A model generated the notes under the pieces. The model was not told the DNA's origin and searched no databases. It saw only the letters and a program-made list of their open reading frames with translations. Position numbers and translations under genes: made by a program. From positions 46,310 through 110,309 of the forward strand of contig CAYZTM010000011.1 in NCBI GenBank assembly GCA_964481425.1: a stretch of DNA of 64,000 bases, written 5' to 3'. The DNA comes from MKUN01 sp964481425. GTDB taxonomy: Bacteria; Bacteroidota; Bacteroidia; Chitinophagales; Chitinophagaceae. This document shows positions 42,739-52,220 of the stretch, piece by piece (position 1 is the stretch's first letter; each line of letters begins with the position of its first letter).

Positions 42739-43122
42739 CTAGTTAGTTGATTGCATTGTATTACCCTTCTGTTTGCTTGCGATCATTTTATCAAATTTAG
42801 CTTTTTGAACAGGGGTCAGAACAGCGCCAACTTGTTGTTGTATGTTTTTCTTTATCTGTTCAGCTTTAGCATGATCTTTAGCTTGTCTTGCAGGCTCAAG
42901 AGCGTCATTACCTTGCCTCAATATTTGTCTGATATTGGCCTGCTGCGGCTCTGTGAGACTAAGTGCCCTGGTCATATTCTGAATCTGCTTGTCAATACGC
43001 TGATCTGGCGTCATCTGAGTGGTCTTGTCATTCTGGACAATGGCAGCTTTGTGAACCTGTTGAGCATATGTAAGATTTGCAGCGCCAAATACTAATGCAA
43101 TAAATAGAAGTGTTCTTTTCAT
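42739..43122 (-). CDS. Spy/CpxP-like periplasmic protein
   Basis: 127 residues. Signal peptide (MKRTLLFIALVFGAANLTYA). The mature part is helical with two LTxxQ-type motifs: 'ALSLTEPQQANIRQIL' and 'AVLTPVQKAKFDKM'. Such proteins are small chaperones or stress sensors of the envelope. It is placed between the ABC-2 permease and the large fusion gene, with no clear operon partner. Confidence 0.78.
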   Translation of the reverse strand: MKRTLLFIALVFGAANLTYAQQVHKAAIVQNDKTTQMTPDQRIDKQIQNMTRALSLTEPQQANIRQILRQGNDALEPARQAKDHAKAEQIKKNIQQQVGAVLTPVQKAKFDKMIASKQKGNTMQSTN

Positions 43123-43196
43123 GTTTGTGCTGTTTTTTTAATATTATTAGACCATTAACTACAAGTCTAAGTTAGGTATAAATTTAAAAAAAATCA

Positions 43197-46100
43197 TTAA
43201 AAAGACTTAATTTTTTTCAAAATAAAGACAATATTAGACGTAAATCGTGTATTATCAACCACTTCCAACCCCATGCCATGCCGTATTGCAAAGGATTCTA
43301 TGGAGGTCCTGCTAATGAAATGCAGCTGGTTCTCAGTCTTATTAAACTTAAATATCTTCGTAGAAAACAGCTCTGTAGCCTTGGTGCCTTTGTGGCGGTC
43401 TTTTAGTTCTGCAACGCCGTCACGTATGATCAACACCCCTTCATTCGTCAATGCTTCGGCGCATTTGTTTAGTAATTGTTCCTGTTGTTCCGGCAGTAAG
43501 TAATGCAAAACATCGCTAATAATGATACCGTTACAGGTATCCAGCTTGTATTGGGTAACATCCGCATGCTCAAAATTGATGTGCTCGTCACGCAGGTAGT
43601 TATTTTGAGCAGTTTCTATTTTTTCTTCATCGTAGTCAATCCCTGTGAATACCCTGCCCGGTGCAGCCCAGTGCAGCATATAGCTCATAAAGCCATAGCC
43701 GCAACCGAGGTCGTAAAACCGGCCCTCACGGGGCAGCAATGCATGAAATGGTTCATAGTTCTTTTCCAGCTTCGACTTCACCTTGCAATACCACTCTAAT
43801 ATTGGTCCCTTGTAGGTATAGCTACGTAATAACTGCTCCCTGAAATACGAAGGGGTTTCTTTTTTCTCCTTGATCGTTTGATATTCACCACGCATCCATT
43901 TCCCGATCAGCTTTGCCCGTTCACTGTACGTTTTCCCGTAAGTATCATCGGTGGGTTTGATACGCGGATATATATATATGGAGCAGTCCCCGTCCTTCAG
44001 TAACCAATCACCTTTTTGCATGGTATATTGTATGCCATGCAGGATGAGCGGCACTATATCCAGCTTAAGTTCTTCGGCAATAAAAAATGCACCTTTATGG
44101 AAACGCTTGATGTGGTCATCGTAGGAACGTGTGCCCTCAGGGAATACTACGACAGAATAACCCCTGTTCACGAGATCGCGAAGGGGTTCCAGGCTCTGCT
44201 CTGCCCCATCAGCTACCGGGTAGTACTCTGCCATGCGTACCACAGCGCCAAACACAGGTGAACGCCATACCCAGCGATTGGTAAGTAATACCAGGTGTGG
44301 GTTGAGCATAGTGGTCACCAGTATATCAAGGAAAGAGGCATGATTAGCAATGTAAACGGCAGGCGTTTTGAAATCTTCACCCTGCAGGTTGTATATCCGT
44401 TTGCGCAGGTTGCCCATGATGTACATCATGCTCCAGGTATATTTGCTCACGAATGCATGATAGATATACTTGCCACGCTCACGACCGAAAGGCCACAGTT
44501 TGGTCAATATAATGCCGGCAATCGTTAGTACCATAGAGCCTGTGAAGAAATAAGCGAATGCAAAGACAGACTTGGTAAAGCTCCACAATGTAAACGGCAT
44601 GAATTTCTTATGCGCCCTGTTCTGTATGAACCAATTAAACAGGAAGGGCTGTAATACCTGCGATATAAATAATACACAAAGCAGACCTGTGACAGATATA
44701 AATGCAATGGAACGCAAAGCAGGGTGTTTTGCCAATAACAATACTCCCAGCCCGATAATTACCGTGACCACTGATACATATACAGCCGCCCTTATAGAGA
44801 TAAGCTTATTACTCCCCGACCTGTATTTCTCCACGAGCCCGTCCATAGTAAATATGGCAAAGTCATCGCCGAGGCCAAAGATGAGCGATGAAATGATGAT
44901 GTTAACAATGTTGAACTTCAATCCAAGCAAAGACATTAATCCCAATATCCATATCCAGGATATGACCATCGGCAGGAAAGATATCAACGCCAGTTCTATT
45001 CGGCCATAACCAACCAGGAGGGCAAAGAAAACGATGAGAGAGGAATATATGGCAATGCGATTGAAGTCATTGTTCAGTACGTTGACTAATTGTAAGGCCC
45101 CCTGTTGCTTGTCGGTTATGGTAACGTCCTTTTGTGAAGACAGGTAATCAAAGACTTCTTTGCGATGTTCCTGTGCTACTTTTAGTGCCGCAATAGCATA
45201 GTGATTACTGTTATCGGCTGAGAAGCTAGCGGGATACAAGCTCTTTAATACTTTTGAAGCGGTACTGTCCAGTACAGTGTATCTTTTATCAATAGTATTA
45301 CTAAAAGATCCAAAAGCATCTGTGTTGTATCCAAGATCGGCCGCAGCCTGCATCACATCTGCAGTTACCTGTCGCTTGCGTGCATCGCTCCAAAAAGTAT
45401 TCCACCGTTCTATCCTGCGTTCCTGTTCCTGCCTGGAAGGGAACAATAAGGTCGGGTCTGAGCTGCTCCTCACCCAGCCTTTTTGCACCAGTGTATTTAT
45501 TGCCGGCGTTGCCGCTTCCAGTTTTTGAAGCGCTTTCTCTTCGTTGCTCTCATTTGCTACAACAAAGACAGAGCTCAGTGCATAGGCATTGGCTTTGCTC
45601 ACCTCATCCTGCGCTTGTTGTAAGCGGGGAGATAGGTAATTCAGGTGCATCAGGTCACTATCAAACTGTACATTAAGACCGAAATACAACATAACGGGCG
45701 TGAGCAGCACAATGAAAAGTACCAGCCATTTGTTGCGTTCGGGATGCAGTTTGGCTGCTTTGTCGAAGACTGTAGTTCTTTGCCTGGAATGGTCGATACC
45801 TAATGGAAAATGAGGCAGGAAGATAAGGGTGCATAAAGCGGCGCCTGTTAAGCTGCCCGCTGCAAAAAGCCCGAGGTCTTTTAATATCTGCGTCTGTACC
45901 AACCGCAGGGAAAGAAATGCGGCAATAGTGGTAAAACTACCTATGGTAAGGGGATGGGTCAGCTCTGCGATGGTACTGCGCAGGTCCTTTGCATGACGCG
46001 CATGGGAGAGAAAGTGGATTGAAAAATCTATTGCGATGCCTAATATGATCGCTCCGGCGCCTAATGCTATCACTGAAATAGCCCCTTGAACCAGGTAAAC

Positions 46101-47036
46101 GATCGCCATCCCCATGAGCCCGCCATACAACACAGGCACCAACAATAATAATGGTGTTCGTTTACGGCGGAAAAAGTAGTAGGTAAGCAACAGCAGCAAT
46201 ACGATCGTAACCGATAGGGTCACAATAGTATCTGTGCGCATCTGTATGGCATTGCCGGCTGCCACTGCTGGCCCGCCGAAATAGACGAGATGCGCATCGG
46301 GATGTTTGGATTGCCAGTGGTCTATTACATCGTTGAGCTGATCGAGAAATTTACTGTTTTGGCCCGTTTGGCTGGCTTTGTATTTGGGTTTCAGGAAGAA
46401 GGTCAGCCGCCTTTCATTGGCAGAGAAGAGGTAGCCTTCGTAAGGCTCGTAACTTGGATCGAACTGGAGTGCTTTAAGCTTGCGCCATACCAGGCCCGAC
46501 ATCCCGATGGGATCCTGTGCCACAAGACGTTTAAAAACGATGCTTTCCGGCGATAGCAGTATCTTACGATTGTTCTCGAGCGTATGCCTGATGCGTTCGG
46601 GTTGGGTCAGGCTATCCAGTTGGGCAAAGTCCTTATCGGTAAGGAAAAGAGGAATGTTATTCTGAAAGATATCAACAAGGGCCTCTTCATAGCCTCCGCC
46701 CACCTGCAGGGTGATCGTGTCTATCCAGGGGGCACATTTGCTCTCAAGTTCAGCCTTAAAGGTATTGGATGCATTGATCAGGCTATCAGGATCAGTGCGG
46801 CTGCTGTCTTTGAACGACATGAGGAAGATAAGCTGCTCCCCTGCCTGGGTATGGCTGATGACATCGTTCATGGCCTTGATAGCCTTGCTATCCGGCAGCA
46901 TGTTGCTGATGTCTTCCTGCAGTTTTATCCTAAATGAAAGGAATGTCCAAAGACCGAGGCTAAGGAAAAATATAGCCCAGCACAAAAACTTCCGTTTTGC
47001 AAAAAAATCGTAGATACCAACGAAGATGCCTTGCAT
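43197..47036 (-). CDS. Three-domain fusion: MMPL transporter, acyltransferase, methyltransferase
   Basis: 1279 residues. Residues 1-850: RND/MMPL-type exporter with two sets of helices (about 260-450 and 660-850) and two periplasmic loops. Residues 880-1060: PlsC-type acyltransferase, with H899 and D904 in NHASFLD and FPEGTR at 965-970. Residues 1090-1279: class I methyltransferase, motif I DLGCGYG at 1109-1115. The same three activities are seen in flexirubin and aryl polyene clusters of Bacteroidota. The fusion would export, acylate and methylate a lipid-like product. No ketosynthase or AMP-ligase is near, so this function is an inference. A TATTTTTG box lies at 47055-47062. Confidence 0.88.
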   Translation of the reverse strand: MQGIFVGIYDFFAKRKFLCWAIFFLSLGLWTFLSFRIKLQEDISNMLPDSKAIKAMNDVISHTQAGEQLIFLMSFKDSSRTDPDSLINASNTFKAELESKCAPWIDTITLQVGGGYEEALVDIFQNNIPLFLTDKDFAQLDSLTQPERIRHTLENNRKILLSPESIVFKRLVAQDPIGMSGLVWRKLKALQFDPSYEPYEGYLFSANERRLTFFLKPKYKASQTGQNSKFLDQLNDVIDHWQSKHPDAHLVYFGGPAVAAGNAIQMRTDTIVTLSVTIVLLLLLTYYFFRRKRTPLLLLVPVLYGGLMGMAIVYLVQGAISVIALGAGAIILGIAIDFSIHFLSHARHAKDLRSTIAELTHPLTIGSFTTIAAFLSLRLVQTQILKDLGLFAAGSLTGAALCTLIFLPHFPLGIDHSRQRTTVFDKAAKLHPERNKWLVLFIVLLTPVMLYFGLNVQFDSDLMHLNYLSPRLQQAQDEVSKANAYALSSVFVVANESNEEKALQKLEAATPAINTLVQKGWVRSSSDPTLLFPSRQEQERRIERWNTFWSDARKRQVTADVMQAAADLGYNTDAFGSFSNTIDKRYTVLDSTASKVLKSLYPASFSADNSNHYAIAALKVAQEHRKEVFDYLSSQKDVTITDKQQGALQLVNVLNNDFNRIAIYSSLIVFFALLVGYGRIELALISFLPMVISWIWILGLMSLLGLKFNIVNIIISSLIFGLGDDFAIFTMDGLVEKYRSGSNKLISIRAAVYVSVVTVIIGLGVLLLAKHPALRSIAFISVTGLLCVLFISQVLQPFLFNWFIQNRAHKKFMPFTLWSFTKSVFAFAYFFTGSMVLTIAGIILTKLWPFGRERGKYIYHAFVSKYTWSMMYIMGNLRKRIYNLQGEDFKTPAVYIANHASFLDILVTTMLNPHLVLLTNRWVWRSPVFGAVVRMAEYYPVADGAEQSLEPLRDLVNRGYSVVVFPEGTRSYDDHIKRFHKGAFFIAEELKLDIVPLILHGIQYTMQKGDWLLKDGDCSIYIYPRIKPTDDTYGKTYSERAKLIGKWMRGEYQTIKEKKETPSYFREQLLRSYTYKGPILEWYCKVKSKLEKNYEPFHALLPREGRFYDLGCGYGFMSYMLHWAAPGRVFTGIDYDEEKIETAQNNYLRDEHINFEHADVTQYKLDTCNGIIISDVLHYLLPEQQEQLLNKCAEALTNEGVLIIRDGVAELKDRHKGTKATELFSTKIFKFNKTENQLHFISRTSIESFAIRHGMGLEVVDNTRFTSNIVFILKKIKSF

Positions 47037-47054
47037 TATTCAATAAGAGTGGCG

Positions 47055-47062
47055 CAAAAATA
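47055..47062 (-). promoter_or_regulatory. -7 box TATTTTTG for the fusion gene
   Basis: Perfect TAnnTTTG on the minus strand, 18 bp before ATG 47036. Confidence 0.55.
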
Positions 47063-47092
47063 GTGTTTATATACCGTTCTACTAAGTTTAGG

Positions 47093-48310
47093 TCATTCAA
47101 AATCAGTATAGAGCAGGTACTTCTTTCTTATCTTTTTGAATGCCTCAAGATCCTTTTGCCAGCTATTCCTTATCTCTGCCATGGTAAGTCCTTCATCTAC
47201 CTGTGCCCTGAGTTCATTTGTACCAGCCAGTTTTTCAAAGAAAGCAGTGAAGAATTTATCTTTATCCGGGTACCATTTGTACGCTTGTAAAAGCCAGTCG
47301 AGATTTAGCCCCTCTTTTATTTTACCAAGTGCCTCTTTTTCATTCACGGCCAATAGCTTACCCCAGCAGTCTTGTCCTTCCAGCATTGGCTTGCTGGCAC
47401 CTTCTTTACTCCGGGGCACAAAAAAGTAATCGGTATGGCCCTTGAACTCAGGGTGTCCCCATTGCTGAAATGGCTTATCGGTCCCCCGCCCTACGCTTAC
47501 GGGTGTCCCTTCGAAAAAGCAGAGTGAGGGGTAGAGATATACCGCTGCCATGGTCTTTAAGTTGGGCGATGGTGCTACCGGTAGCTCATATTTCATTGTG
47601 TGATCATAATCGGCACAGGGAATCACTGTTAGTTCCGGCACTTTTGAGGATGATAACCACTTTTCACCGATCAGCATCCGGGCATATTCTCCTGCTGTCA
47701 TGCCATACACCACGGGTATCGGCTGCATACCAACGAAGGAACTGTGCACTTTATCCAGCACCGGGCCGTCCACATAAAAGCCATTGGGGTCGGGCCTGTC
47801 CAATATCATTATTTTTTTATCATTCTCTGCACAGGCCTCCATTGCATATTGCAGCGTTGATATGTAGGTATAGAAGCGGGCACCGACATCCTGCAGATCG
47901 TAGACAAGTACATCTATATCTTTTAGCTGTTCGGCAGAAGGCTTCTTATTACTACCATAAAGTGATACTATAGGCAGGCCGGTTTGTTTGTCAACGGAAT
48001 TCCCCACATGTGCCCCTGCGTCGGCCGTGCCACGGAAACCATGCTCCGGCACAAATATCTTTACAACTTTTATGTGCTTTTCCAATAGTACGTCCAGTAA
48101 CGACCTGTCGCCTATAACGGAAGTTTGATTGATAAGCAGCCCTACCCTTTTTTTGGATAATAATGGCAGGTATTTATCCGTTTGCTCAGCACCGGTCTTT
48201 ATGCCATTGTTTTGTCCATATACCCCAGCTTCCCCAAAGAATAAAAAGGAGATAATTGCAATGAGTAAAAACCTGTTTCTACCACTCATATATGCCTTAA
48301 AAATTTTCAT
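47093..48310 (-). CDS. DUF1343 exo-beta-N-acetylmuramidase (NamZ-like)
   Basis: 405 residues from ATG 48310. A second ATG at 48289 also gives a signal peptide (RFLLIAIISFLFFGEAGVYG). The longer frame would overlap the SlyD start and is rejected. NamZ-type features: 'VGLLINQTSVIGDRSLLDVL', 'IFVPEHGFRGTADAGAHVG', 'VLVYDLQDVGARFYTYISTL' and 'RPDPNGFYVDGPVLD'. Members of the family remove terminal N-acetylmuramic acid from cell-wall fragments, in the periplasm. Sits upstream of the fusion gene on the same strand with a 56-bp gap. Confidence 0.88.
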   Translation of the reverse strand: MKIFKAYMSGRNRFLLIAIISFLFFGEAGVYGQNNGIKTGAEQTDKYLPLLSKKRVGLLINQTSVIGDRSLLDVLLEKHIKVVKIFVPEHGFRGTADAGAHVGNSVDKQTGLPIVSLYGSNKKPSAEQLKDIDVLVYDLQDVGARFYTYISTLQYAMEACAENDKKIMILDRPDPNGFYVDGPVLDKVHSSFVGMQPIPVVYGMTAGEYARMLIGEKWLSSSKVPELTVIPCADYDHTMKYELPVAPSPNLKTMAAVYLYPSLCFFEGTPVSVGRGTDKPFQQWGHPEFKGHTDYFFVPRSKEGASKPMLEGQDCWGKLLAVNEKEALGKIKEGLNLDWLLQAYKWYPDKDKFFTAFFEKLAGTNELRAQVDEGLTMAEIRNSWQKDLEAFKKIRKKYLLYTDFE

Positions 48311-48374
48311 AAAGATAATCCTGCATTTTTGATAATATCGTGTACCTTGCAAGTAAATAAAAACTGCAAAATTC

Positions 48375-48803
48375 ATGCAAAAAGCAAAAAGTGGGGATAA
48401 GGTAAAAGTACATTATCATGGTAAATTGACTGACGGTACTACGTTTGATAGTTCCGAGGGCCGCGATCCATTGGAATTTACAGTAGGCAGTGGCCAGGTG
48501 ATCAAAGGTTTCGATGATGCTATTGTAGATATGGGTGTAGGTGAAAAGAAAACTGTGAACATACCGGTTGACCAGGCCTATGGCCAGCGCAACGATGATA
48601 TGATGATGGAATATCCTAAAAGCGAATTCCCTGCCGATATGATACCCGAAGTTGGTATGGAACTGCATATGAGCGATAATATGGGCAATGTGTTCCCGGT
48701 GGTGATAACAGAGGTATTGGATGATGCCGTAGTGCTGGATGCCAATCATCCGCTTGCTGGTGAAGACCTCACATTTGAAATTGAGCTTGTTTCGATAGTA
48801 TAA
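48375..48803 (+). CDS. slyD: SlyD-like FKBP-type peptidyl-prolyl isomerase
   Basis: 142 residues. Typical FKBP strand 'SGDKVKVHYHGKLTDGTTFD' followed by SSEGRDP; insert-in-flap chaperone domain 'YGQRNDDMMMEYPKSEFPAD'; closing 'NHPLAGEDLTFEIELVSIV'. The C-terminal Cys/His tail of E. coli SlyD is missing, as in many phyla. No signal peptide, so cytosolic. A terminator follows. Confidence 0.9.
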   Translation: MQKAKSGDKVKVHYHGKLTDGTTFDSSEGRDPLEFTVGSGQVIKGFDDAIVDMGVGEKKTVNIPVDQAYGQRNDDMMMEYPKSEFPADMIPEVGMELHMSDNMGNVFPVVITEVLDDAVVLDANHPLAGEDLTFEIELVSIV

Positions 48804-48818
48804 TCACAATATTTACAT

Positions 48819-48847
48819 ATGCCGGAATGCTTAATGCTTTCCGGCAT
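48819..48847 (+). terminator. Rho-independent terminator after slyD
   Basis: 9-bp stem ATGCCGGAA/TTCCGGCAT, 11-nt loop, followed by TTTTGTATTTT. It lies 16 bp after the slyD stop. Confidence 0.88.
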
Positions 48848-48884
48848 TTTTGTATTTTAACCTATCTTTAAAGAGGGTATTAAT

Positions 48885-48892
48885 TACATTTG
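48885..48892 (+). promoter_or_regulatory. -7 box TACATTTG for exbB
   Basis: Perfect TAnnTTTG, 22 bp upstream of the ATG at 48915. Confidence 0.6.
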
Positions 48893-48914
48893 TTAAAACC
48901 TTTTCGATTTTCCC

Positions 48915-49607
48915 ATGTCGTTATTCACAATATTGTTGCAGGCTGATACTGCACTTAAAGCCGGCGCCGAAGCTGCCGCTGCGCCTGTTGAGAAAATATC
49001 GTTGTTCCACCTGCTGCGCGAAGGTGGTGCTTTGATGATACCCTTGCTCTTCTGTTCCTTACTGCTGGTCTATGTGTTTGTAGAGCGGCTGATGGCTATC
49101 CGCAAGGCATCAAAGGCCGATCCGCAGTTTATGTTGCAGATACGTGACCAGGTAACCAGTGGCAATATACAGGCTGCAAAGGCACTCTGTAAAAATACCG
49201 ATAGCCCTGTAGCCCGTGTGGTGGACAAAGGTATCAGCCGTATAGGCAAGCCCATCGATCACATAGAGAAATCGATGGAAAGCACAGGGAAACTGGAAGT
49301 GTACCAGATGGAAAAGAACTTGTCCATACTCTCTACGCTTGCCGGTATTGCTCCTATGTTCGGGTTCCTTGGTACCATAGCAGGTATGATCATCCTGTTC
49401 TTCAATGTACAGCACCAGGGTTTCTCGCTCGAGACCATTGCAGGTGGTATCTACACCAAGATGGTTACTTCTGCCGTAGGTCTCATCATTGGCTTGCTGG
49501 CTTATGTGGCCTACAACTACCTGAACGCACAGATAAACAAGAATGTGAATCGTATAGAGGCCGCATCTGTTGAATTTTTAGACATCTTACAGGAACCAAC
49601 CCGTTAA
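48915..49607 (+). CDS. exbB: ExbB/TolQ/MotA-family proton channel
   Basis: 230 residues. Three helices: about residues 35-58 ('ALMIPLLFCSLLLVYVFVER'), 140-165 ('ILSTLAGIAPMFGFLGTIAG') and 180-205 ('VTSAVGLIIGLLAYVAYNYL'). The last two carry the family's channel residues. Partner of the ExbD-like gene 9 bp downstream; together they use the proton gradient to drive TonB or a similar periplasmic partner, which is not in the window. Confidence 0.9.
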   Translation: MSLFTILLQADTALKAGAEAAAAPVEKISLFHLLREGGALMIPLLFCSLLLVYVFVERLMAIRKASKADPQFMLQIRDQVTSGNIQAAKALCKNTDSPVARVVDKGISRIGKPIDHIEKSMESTGKLEVYQMEKNLSILSTLAGIAPMFGFLGTIAGMIILFFNVQHQGFSLETIAGGIYTKMVTSAVGLIIGLLAYVAYNYLNAQINKNVNRIEAASVEFLDILQEPTR

Positions 49608-49616
49608 AGAAGCTGC

Positions 49617-50021
49617 ATGAACCTGAGAAAACACATACGGGAATCTTCTGAACCGCATACATCGGCCCTGAACGATATCCTGTTCATTTTGCTTTTATTC
49701 TTCCTGATCATATCTACGCTGGCCAACCCCAACGTGGTAAAGGTTTCCACCCCGCGTGCTAAGAGCGATACAAAAGCCAAGCAAACAGTAGTGGTGAGTA
49801 TCGATTCATTGCAGCGCTTCTATGTGGGCACCTCGCTTACTCAGCCTGATTCCCTGCAGCCGGTCATCAGCCGTATTGCAGCAAAATCGGGCGATGCAGA
49901 GCCAACTGTAGTAATAAATGGGGATAAAAAAGCTACCTGGGATAATATCATGGTGGCCATGAAAGCCGCAAAGGCAGCTAATCTCAGGGTTGTGGCCGCT
50001 ATTGACAAGGACGGAAAGTAA
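49617..50021 (+). CDS. exbD: ExbD/TolR-family protein
   Basis: 134 residues. Single membrane helix (LNDILFILLLFFLIISTLAN) with the conserved Asp near its start (ND at about residue 20), then a periplasmic domain ending 'NLRVVAAIDKDGK'. Translationally close to exbB (9 bp). Normal length for the family. Confidence 0.9.
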   Translation: MNLRKHIRESSEPHTSALNDILFILLLFFLIISTLANPNVVKVSTPRAKSDTKAKQTVVVSIDSLQRFYVGTSLTQPDSLQPVISRIAAKSGDAEPTVVINGDKKATWDNIMVAMKAAKAANLRVVAAIDKDGK

Positions 50022-50053
50022 TCCACATTTCATAAAAGTACTACCCGCTTCCT

Positions 50054-50061
50054 TATTTTTG
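50054..50061 (+). promoter_or_regulatory. -7 box TATTTTTG for recG
   Basis: Perfect TAnnTTTG. It places the transcription start near 50067, before the conserved RecG N-terminus encoded from about 50081. Confidence 0.6.
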
Positions 50062-50116
50062 TTTTATAGGCAGCACAGTATCCATATTAGCATCTCCTAT
50101 AGAGTACCTGAAGGGT

Positions 50117-52168
50117 GTGGGCCCACAGCGTGGCGAGTTGCTGCGCAGCGAGCTGGGCATAGGCACCTTTGAAGATCTGTTGTATCATTATCCTTATCGT
50201 TATTTTGACCGTACCCAGCTTAGCAAGATAGGTCATATAGACCCTAACGCTGAATACATACAAGTTGCGGGTACACTCGCCAATATCTTTGAGGAGGGGC
50301 GCGGTGCTAAACAACGCCTCATTGCTACTTTATATGATGAGACAGGACGGATAGACCTGGTATGGTTCAAAGGGGCCTCGTGGATGAAACGCTCGCTGAA
50401 GGAGAATGAGCGTTACATAGTTTTCGGCAAGGTGAACCTGTTCAATGGTCAGTACAATATCCCCCACCCCGAGATAGAACCATGGAACAGCGAAACGTCC
50501 ATCGCGGGGATGCAGCCGGTGTACCCTACTACTGAAAAGCTAAGGGCAAAGGGTATTACCAATCGTTCCTTTGCCAAACTCACCGCTGCACTTTTCGATA
50601 AGGTATCTCTTTCTGATATTGCAGAGATACTACCCTCCAATATCTTAAGCGATTACAAATTGTGCCCGCGCGCGCAGGCTATCAAATGGGTGCATTTTCC
50701 CGACAGTGAAGAACATAAACAAGCTGCTCTGTTCCGCCTCAAGTGGGAAGAGCTATTTGCCTCCCAGTTAATGATAGCCCGTATACGAATGCAGCATGCC
50801 ATCCAACAGGGGCTGCGTTTTGATACTGTTGGCGATAATTTCAACAGTTTCTTTAAACAACACCTGCCTTTCGAATTGACCAATGCTCAAAAGAGAGTAT
50901 TGAAGGAAATACGGCACGATACTGCTACAGGCAAACAGATGAATCGGCTATTGCAGGGAGATGTGGGCAGCGGTAAGACCATCGTTGCCGTCATGTCTAT
51001 GTTACTTGCCCTGGACAATGGCTACCAGGCCTGCCTGATGGCGCCCACGGAAATACTGGCTCAGCAGCACTACGAGAGTGTAAGCACACTGCTGCAGGAA
51101 ATGCAGATACCCGTGGGCATGCTTACCGGCAATGTGAAGGGCAAAGAACGTAAAGAGGTATTGCAGGGTCTTGCCGATGGCAGCCTTTCATTTGTGGTAG
51201 GCACACATGCCCTGATAGAAGAAAGCGTACAATTCAAAAATCTTGGCCTCGCGGTTATCGACGAGCAACACCGCTTTGGCGTCGGGCAGCGTGCGAAGTT
51301 ATGGTCTAAAAATGATATACCTCCGCATGTGCTCGTTATGACTGCCACACCCATACCACGAACACTGGCCATGACCCTGTATGGTGACCTTGACGTATCA
51401 GTAATAGACGAACTGCCGCCGGGCAGGCAGGAAATAAAGACAGTACACCGCCATGAATCGCATCGCTCGAGGGTGATGGAGTTCATTAAGAAGGAGGTAA
51501 ACAAAGGACGGCAGGCATATATTGTCTACCCATTGATCGAAGAGTCGGAAAAGATGGACTACGAAAGCTTAATGGCAGGCTACGAACAGGTTAAAATATG
51601 GTTCCCCGAAGATAAATACCATATTGCTATGGTACATGGGCGGCAGGATGCTGCGCTACGCGAGCGTAATATGCAGCGTTTTATAAAAGGAGAGGCCCAG
51701 GTATTAGTAGCTACCACCGTAATAGAGGTAGGTGTCAATGTGCCGAATGCCACAGTAATGCTGATAGAAAGCGCAGAGCGTTTTGGCCTTTCGCAACTGC
51801 ACCAGTTACGCGGGCGTGTAGGCCGTGGCGGAGAGCAATCTTACTGTATCCTGCTTACAGGTAATAAGTTATCTAAAGAAAGTGTACAGCGTATGCGCAT
51901 TATGGTATCTACTACCAACGGCTTTACCATTGCTGAACAAGACCTGGCCATGCGGGGCCCGGGCGACCTGTACGGCACCCGCCAGAGCGGTATCCTGAAA
52001 TTCAAACTCGCTGATATCGTAAAAGACTCAGCCATCCTTGAGCAGACACGCAATGCGGCCATCCGCCTGGTGACAGACGACCCTGCCCTGCAACAACAGC
52101 AGCACCAGTCATTGAAACACAGTCTTTTAGAACGTTCCTCACAATCTCATTGGGGTAAAATAAGTTAG
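50117..52168 (+). CDS. recG: ATP-dependent DNA helicase RecG
   Basis: 683 residues from GTG 50117, the first usual start codon in the frame. The conserved wedge-domain start is encoded upstream (SILASPIEYLKGVGPQR from 50081), but no ATG, GTG or TTG precedes it after the stop at 50033. The real start may be ATA 50084 or GTA 50078. RecG remodels stalled replication forks. Residues by this numbering: OB-fold about 45-120, Walker A GDVGSGKT 281-288, DEQH box 382-385, motif III ATPIPR, then helicase C-terminal domain with 'QLHQLRGRVGRG' and 'GPGDLYGTRQSG'. Confidence 0.93.
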   Translation: MGPQRGELLRSELGIGTFEDLLYHYPYRYFDRTQLSKIGHIDPNAEYIQVAGTLANIFEEGRGAKQRLIATLYDETGRIDLVWFKGASWMKRSLKENERYIVFGKVNLFNGQYNIPHPEIEPWNSETSIAGMQPVYPTTEKLRAKGITNRSFAKLTAALFDKVSLSDIAEILPSNILSDYKLCPRAQAIKWVHFPDSEEHKQAALFRLKWEELFASQLMIARIRMQHAIQQGLRFDTVGDNFNSFFKQHLPFELTNAQKRVLKEIRHDTATGKQMNRLLQGDVGSGKTIVAVMSMLLALDNGYQACLMAPTEILAQQHYESVSTLLQEMQIPVGMLTGNVKGKERKEVLQGLADGSLSFVVGTHALIEESVQFKNLGLAVIDEQHRFGVGQRAKLWSKNDIPPHVLVMTATPIPRTLAMTLYGDLDVSVIDELPPGRQEIKTVHRHESHRSRVMEFIKKEVNKGRQAYIVYPLIEESEKMDYESLMAGYEQVKIWFPEDKYHIAMVHGRQDAALRERNMQRFIKGEAQVLVATTVIEVGVNVPNATVMLIESAERFGLSQLHQLRGRVGRGGEQSYCILLTGNKLSKESVQRMRIMVSTTNGFTIAEQDLAMRGPGDLYGTRQSGILKFKLADIVKDSAILEQTRNAAIRLVTDDPALQQQQHQSLKHSLLERSSQSHWGKIS

Positions 52169-52220
52169 GGGTATAGTTTTTTACTATCTCCCTCTGGGAA
52201 AAATCTATCGTTAAATTTAA

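Noticed and set aside
47093..48376. 427-residue version of the NamZ-like gene
   Set aside because: The extra N-terminal 22 residues overlap the divergent slyD start and precede a proper signal-peptide start.
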